From NCBI GenBank assembly GCA_030038955.1, contig JASHQV010000043.1:1-14846 (forward strand): 14,846 bases of DNA, written 5' to 3'. A model generated the notes under the pieces. The model was not told the origin of the DNA and made no database searches. It saw only the letters and a list, made by a program, of their open reading frames with translations. Shown here one piece after another: positions 12,435-14,846 of the stretch. A program made the position numbers and the translations under genes. Within the stretch, counting starts at the first letter, position 1, and every line of letters starts with the position of its first letter. Origin of the DNA: Solirubrobacteraceae bacterium. GTDB taxonomy: Bacteria; Actinomycetota; Thermoleophilia; Solirubrobacterales; Solirubrobacteraceae.

Positions 12435-13637
12435 ATGGAAGTCGAGATCGGACGTGGCAAGAAGGCGCGCCGGGCGTATGGCTTCGACGACATCGCGATC
12501 GTGCCGTCGCGGCGGACCCGGGATCCCGATGGCGTCGACATCACCTGGACTCTCGGTCCCTACCGGTTCGAGCTGCCGCTGCTGGCGGCCGCGCTCGACG
12601 GCGTCGTCTCGCCGGCCACCGCCGGCATCATCGGCAAGCTCGGCGGGCTCGCGGTGCTCAACCTCGAGGGCATCTTCTGCCGCTACGAGGACGCCGACGC
12701 CCAGCTCGAGCGGATCGCCAGCTTCTCCAAGGACATCGCCACGCGCGAGCTGCAGGACATCTACCGGGAGCCGGTCAAGCCCGAGCTGATCGCCCAGCGA
12801 ATCCGCGAGATCAAGCAGCAGGGGGTCGTCGCCGCGGCCTCGCTGACCCCGCAGAAGGTGCGCGAGCACTACGAGGTGGCGCTGGAGGCGGGACTCGACA
12901 TCCTCGTTATCCAGGGAACGGTCGTGTCCGCCGAGCACGTCTCCAGCGACGAGACCCGCCAGCCGCTGAACCTCAAGGAGTTCATCCGCGAGCTGGCGCC
13001 GACGCCGGTCGTGGTCGGCGGCTGTGCCTCCTACCACACGGGACTCCACCTGATGCGCACCGGCGCCGCCGGGGTGCTGGTCGGCGTCGGACCGGGCGCG
13101 ATCTGCACGACCCGCGGCGTGCTCGGGATCGGCGTGCCGCAGGCAACCGCGATCGCCGACGTGGCGGCAGCTCGCTCGCAGCACATGCTGGAGACCGGCG
13201 ACTACGTGAAGGTGATCGCCGACGGTGGCATGCGCAACGGCGGCGACATCGCCAAGGCGATCGCGTGTGGTGCCGACGCGGTGATGCTCGGCTCCGCGCT
13301 GGCGCGCAGCTACGAGGCGCCCGGCCGCGGCTTCAACTGGGGCATGGCGACGTTCCATCCGACGCTGCCACGTGGGACGCGCGTGGCGACCACGCCGAAC
13401 GGGACGCTCGAGGAGATCATCAAGGGCCCGGCCCGCGAGAACGACGGCACCTTCAACCTGATGGGCGGCCTACGGACATCGATGGCGACGACCGGCTACC
13501 GAGACATCGCCGAGTTCAACCGGGCCGAGCTGATGGTGGCGCCGGCGCTGCAGACGGAGGGCAAGCAGCTCCAGCGCGAGCAGGGCGTCGGCATGGGCGC
13601 CGGCGGCAGGGCCGCGGCGGTCGGTGCCGCCGACTGA
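12435..13637 (+). CDS. guaB3: GuaB3-type IMP dehydrogenase family protein
   Basis: A 400-residue (beta/alpha)8 barrel enzyme of the IMPDH/GMP reductase family. It lacks the tandem CBS regulatory domains that make canonical GuaB about 490 residues. Motifs: GRGKKARRAYGFDDIAIVPS (6-25, diagnostic opening of the GuaB3 group), VVVGGCASYHTGLHLMRTGA (192-211), the nucleotide loop with catalytic C224 in VGPGAICTTRGVLGIGVPQ (218-236), IADGGMRNGGDIAKAIACGA (261-280) and AVMLGSALARS (282-292). Databases usually call this group IMP dehydrogenase-related; from memory, a cyanobacterial GuaB3 has been reported to act as a GMP reductase, so the direction of the reaction is open. The tail ends in a Gly/Ala-rich stretch. 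ATG at 12435 has a TAGGAT hexamer 6 nt upstream. guaA follows on the same strand. Confidence 0.92.
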   Translation: MEVEIGRGKKARRAYGFDDIAIVPSRRTRDPDGVDITWTLGPYRFELPLLAAALDGVVSPATAGIIGKLGGLAVLNLEGIFCRYEDADAQLERIASFSKDIATRELQDIYREPVKPELIAQRIREIKQQGVVAAASLTPQKVREHYEVALEAGLDILVIQGTVVSAEHVSSDETRQPLNLKEFIRELAPTPVVVGGCASYHTGLHLMRTGAAGVLVGVGPGAICTTRGVLGIGVPQATAIADVAAARSQHMLETGDYVKVIADGGMRNGGDIAKAIACGADAVMLGSALARSYEAPGRGFNWGMATFHPTLPRGTRVATTPNGTLEEIIKGPARENDGTFNLMGGLRTSMATTGYRDIAEFNRAELMVAPALQTEGKQLQREQGVGMGAGGRAAAVGAAD

Positions 13638-13710
13638 CGGCATCCAGGCCGAGCCGGGCGCGGCGATCGCCGGTGCGCCTGGGCTCACCGACGATCTAGA
13701 ACCGGCGATC

Positions 13711-14846
13711 ATGCCCGTGCCAGCGGCGTCCGGGAGCGTCTCCGCGCCGTCGCGCGCGGCGGTGGACCAGGTCGTCGTGCTCGACTACGGCGGCCAGTAC
13801 TCGCAGCTGATCGCCCGGCGGGTGCGCGAGTGCGGCGTGTTCTCGACGCTGCTGCCGCATCACGTCGGGGTGGAGGAGGTCGCCCGGCTGGCGCCGCGCG
13901 GCCTGATCCTGTCGGGCGGCCCCGCTTCGGTGTACGCCGACGGGGCACCGCGGCTCGCTCCCGAGCTGCTCGAGCTGGGCGTGCCGGTGCTCGGCATCTG
14001 CTACGGGATGCAGCTGCTCGCCCGCGAGCTCGGCGGCCGCGTGGAGGGGGCCGAGGTCGGAGAGTTCGGGCGCTCCGAGCTGACCGTGCGGAGCCAGGGC
14101 CGGCTGCTGGCCGGCACCCCGGCCGAGCAGACGTGCTGGATGTCCCACCGCGACACGGTCTTCGAGGCGCCACCCGGGTTCGATGCGCTGGCCGCCTCGT
14201 CGGCCTCGCCGGTCGCCGCGTTCGAGTCCGCGGAGCGTGGCGTCTACGGGATCCAGTTCCATCCCGAGGTCGTCCACACCCCCTACGGTCATCAGGTGCT
14301 GGGCAACTTCCTGCTCGACGTCTGCGGCTGCGCCGGCAGCTGGAGCGCGCGCTCCGTGATCGACGAGCAGATCGAGCGGATCCGCGCTCAGATGGGTCCC
14401 GACGGCCGGGCGATCTGCGGGCTGTCGGGCGGGGTCGACTCGAGCGTCGCCGCGCTGCTCGTGCACGAGGCGATCGGCGACCGCCTGACCTGCGTGTTCG
14501 TCGACCACGGTCTGATGCGCAAGCACGAGGGCGAGCAGGTGGTGGCGGCGTTCCGTGACCACTTCCACGTGCCGCTGGTCGCGATCGACGCGTCCGAGCG
14601 GTTCCTCGAGCGGCTGCGCGGAGTCACCGATCCGGAGACCAAGCGGCGGCTGATCGGGACCGAGTTCATCCGCGTCTTCGAAGAGCAGGCGGCGAAGCTC
14701 GAGGACGTTGACTTTCTCGTCCAGGGAACGCTCTACTCGGACGTGATCGAGTCCGGCGGCGGCACCGGCACGGCGACGATCAAGTCCCATCACAACGTCG
14801 GCGGGCTGCCGGAGGACCTCGAGTTCCAGCTGGTCGAGCCGCTGCG
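13711..14846 (+). CDS. guaA: GMP synthase (glutamine-hydrolysing), 5' portion, runs off the right edge
   Basis: Converts XMP to GMP with ATP and glutamine. The first 378 residues are visible. The class I glutamine amidotransferase domain begins VVVLDYGGQYSQLIARRVRE (21-40), with GLILSGGP (64-71), the catalytic Cys97 in GICYGMQL (95-102) and the His184/Glu186 pair in GIQFHPEV (180-187). The ATP pyrophosphatase domain follows, with its P-loop GLSGGVDSSVAAL (237-249), CVFVDHGLMRKHEGEQV (261-277), GTEFIRVFEEQAAK (316-329) and GTLYSDVIESGGG (339-351). The XMP-binding and dimerisation part lies outside the window. The start is unsure: ATG 13711 leaves 20 residues before the core and has no Shine-Dalgarno site, while an in-frame GTG at 13624 overlaps the guaB3 end and would add 29 residues. 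Proximity suggests one guaB3-guaA unit. Confidence 0.94.
   Translation, partial: MPVPAASGSVSAPSRAAVDQVVVLDYGGQYSQLIARRVRECGVFSTLLPHHVGVEEVARLAPRGLILSGGPASVYADGAPRLAPELLELGVPVLGICYGMQLLARELGGRVEGAEVGEFGRSELTVRSQGRLLAGTPAEQTCWMSHRDTVFEAPPGFDALAASSASPVAAFESAERGVYGIQFHPEVVHTPYGHQVLGNFLLDVCGCAGSWSARSVIDEQIERIRAQMGPDGRAICGLSGGVDSSVAALLVHEAIGDRLTCVFVDHGLMRKHEGEQVVAAFRDHFHVPLVAIDASERFLERLRGVTDPETKRRLIGTEFIRVFEEQAAKLEDVDFLVQGTLYSDVIESGGGTGTATIKSHHNVGGLPEDLEFQLVEPL

Noticed and set aside
13624..13710. GTG at 13624 as the guaA start
   Set aside because: It is in frame and overlaps the guaB3 end, but the added 29 residues are low-complexity and no Shine-Dalgarno site supports it. ATG 13711 is preferred, with the alternative noted.
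1..14846. Defence, toxin-antitoxin, phage or secretion system
   Set aside because: Every open frame with real coding character matches housekeeping or small hypothetical proteins; no nuclease, helicase, integrase, transposase or toxin motif is visible.

Overview
The window is GC-rich, gene-dense actinobacterial chromosome. Very high GC with strong third-position G/C bias, a GuaB3-type IMP dehydrogenase relative beside guaA, a murI-rph-rdgB string, GTG starts and SD-less starts preceded by a -10-like hexamer all suggest a deep-branching actinobacterium of the Thermoleophilia/Solirubrobacterales kind. That placement is an inference from gene content and style, not from a marker gene. I see no rRNA, tRNA, insertion sequence, CRISPR array, phage or defence locus. 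Most of the window is housekeeping.

Layout. (1) 1-3208, minus strand: the N-terminal part of a hydantoinase A/5-oxoprolinase-type protein running off the left edge, a 9-bp hairpin, a small cysteine-rich protein of unknown function with an AT-richer upstream region, and nadB. (2) 3230-4258, plus: a class II histone-deacetylase-like amidohydrolase, divergent from nadB across only 21 bp; a long hairpin then separates it from a convergent GT4-type glycosyltransferase (4318-5256, minus). (3) 5284-7555, plus: murI, rph and rdgB in a tight row. (4) 7625-8038, minus: a small two-TM protein with a duplicated 22-residue segment. (5) 8227-9695, plus: an HU-family protein, then pyrF with an unusual insertion. 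(6) 9749-12326, plus: membrane-anchored LysM protein, D,D-carboxypeptidase and a 1-phosphofructokinase-like kinase, joined by ATGA overlaps. (7) 12435 to the right edge, plus: GuaB3-type protein and the first ~378 codons of guaA.

How the genes fit together: nadB feeds NAD synthesis; murI, the LysM protein and the carboxypeptidase serve peptidoglycan; rph and rdgB handle tRNA 3' ends and the dNTP pool; pyrF, guaB3 and guaA belong to nucleotide metabolism.

Most worth a second look: pyrF carries a perfect 19-bp-arm palindrome abutting six 24-bp repeats, all in frame, between the first core strand and the rest of the barrel. In-frame tandem repeats also occur in the rph tail (3 x 24 bp) and the small membrane protein (2 x 66 bp). 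MurI has Ser where the second catalytic Cys is expected. The carboxypeptidase has SAD instead of SxN. Five probable first genes have a TAnnnT hexamer 6-9 nt before the start codon, including one 7-bp site usable by both nadB and the deacetylase. I did not find a convincing wholly new multi-gene system.
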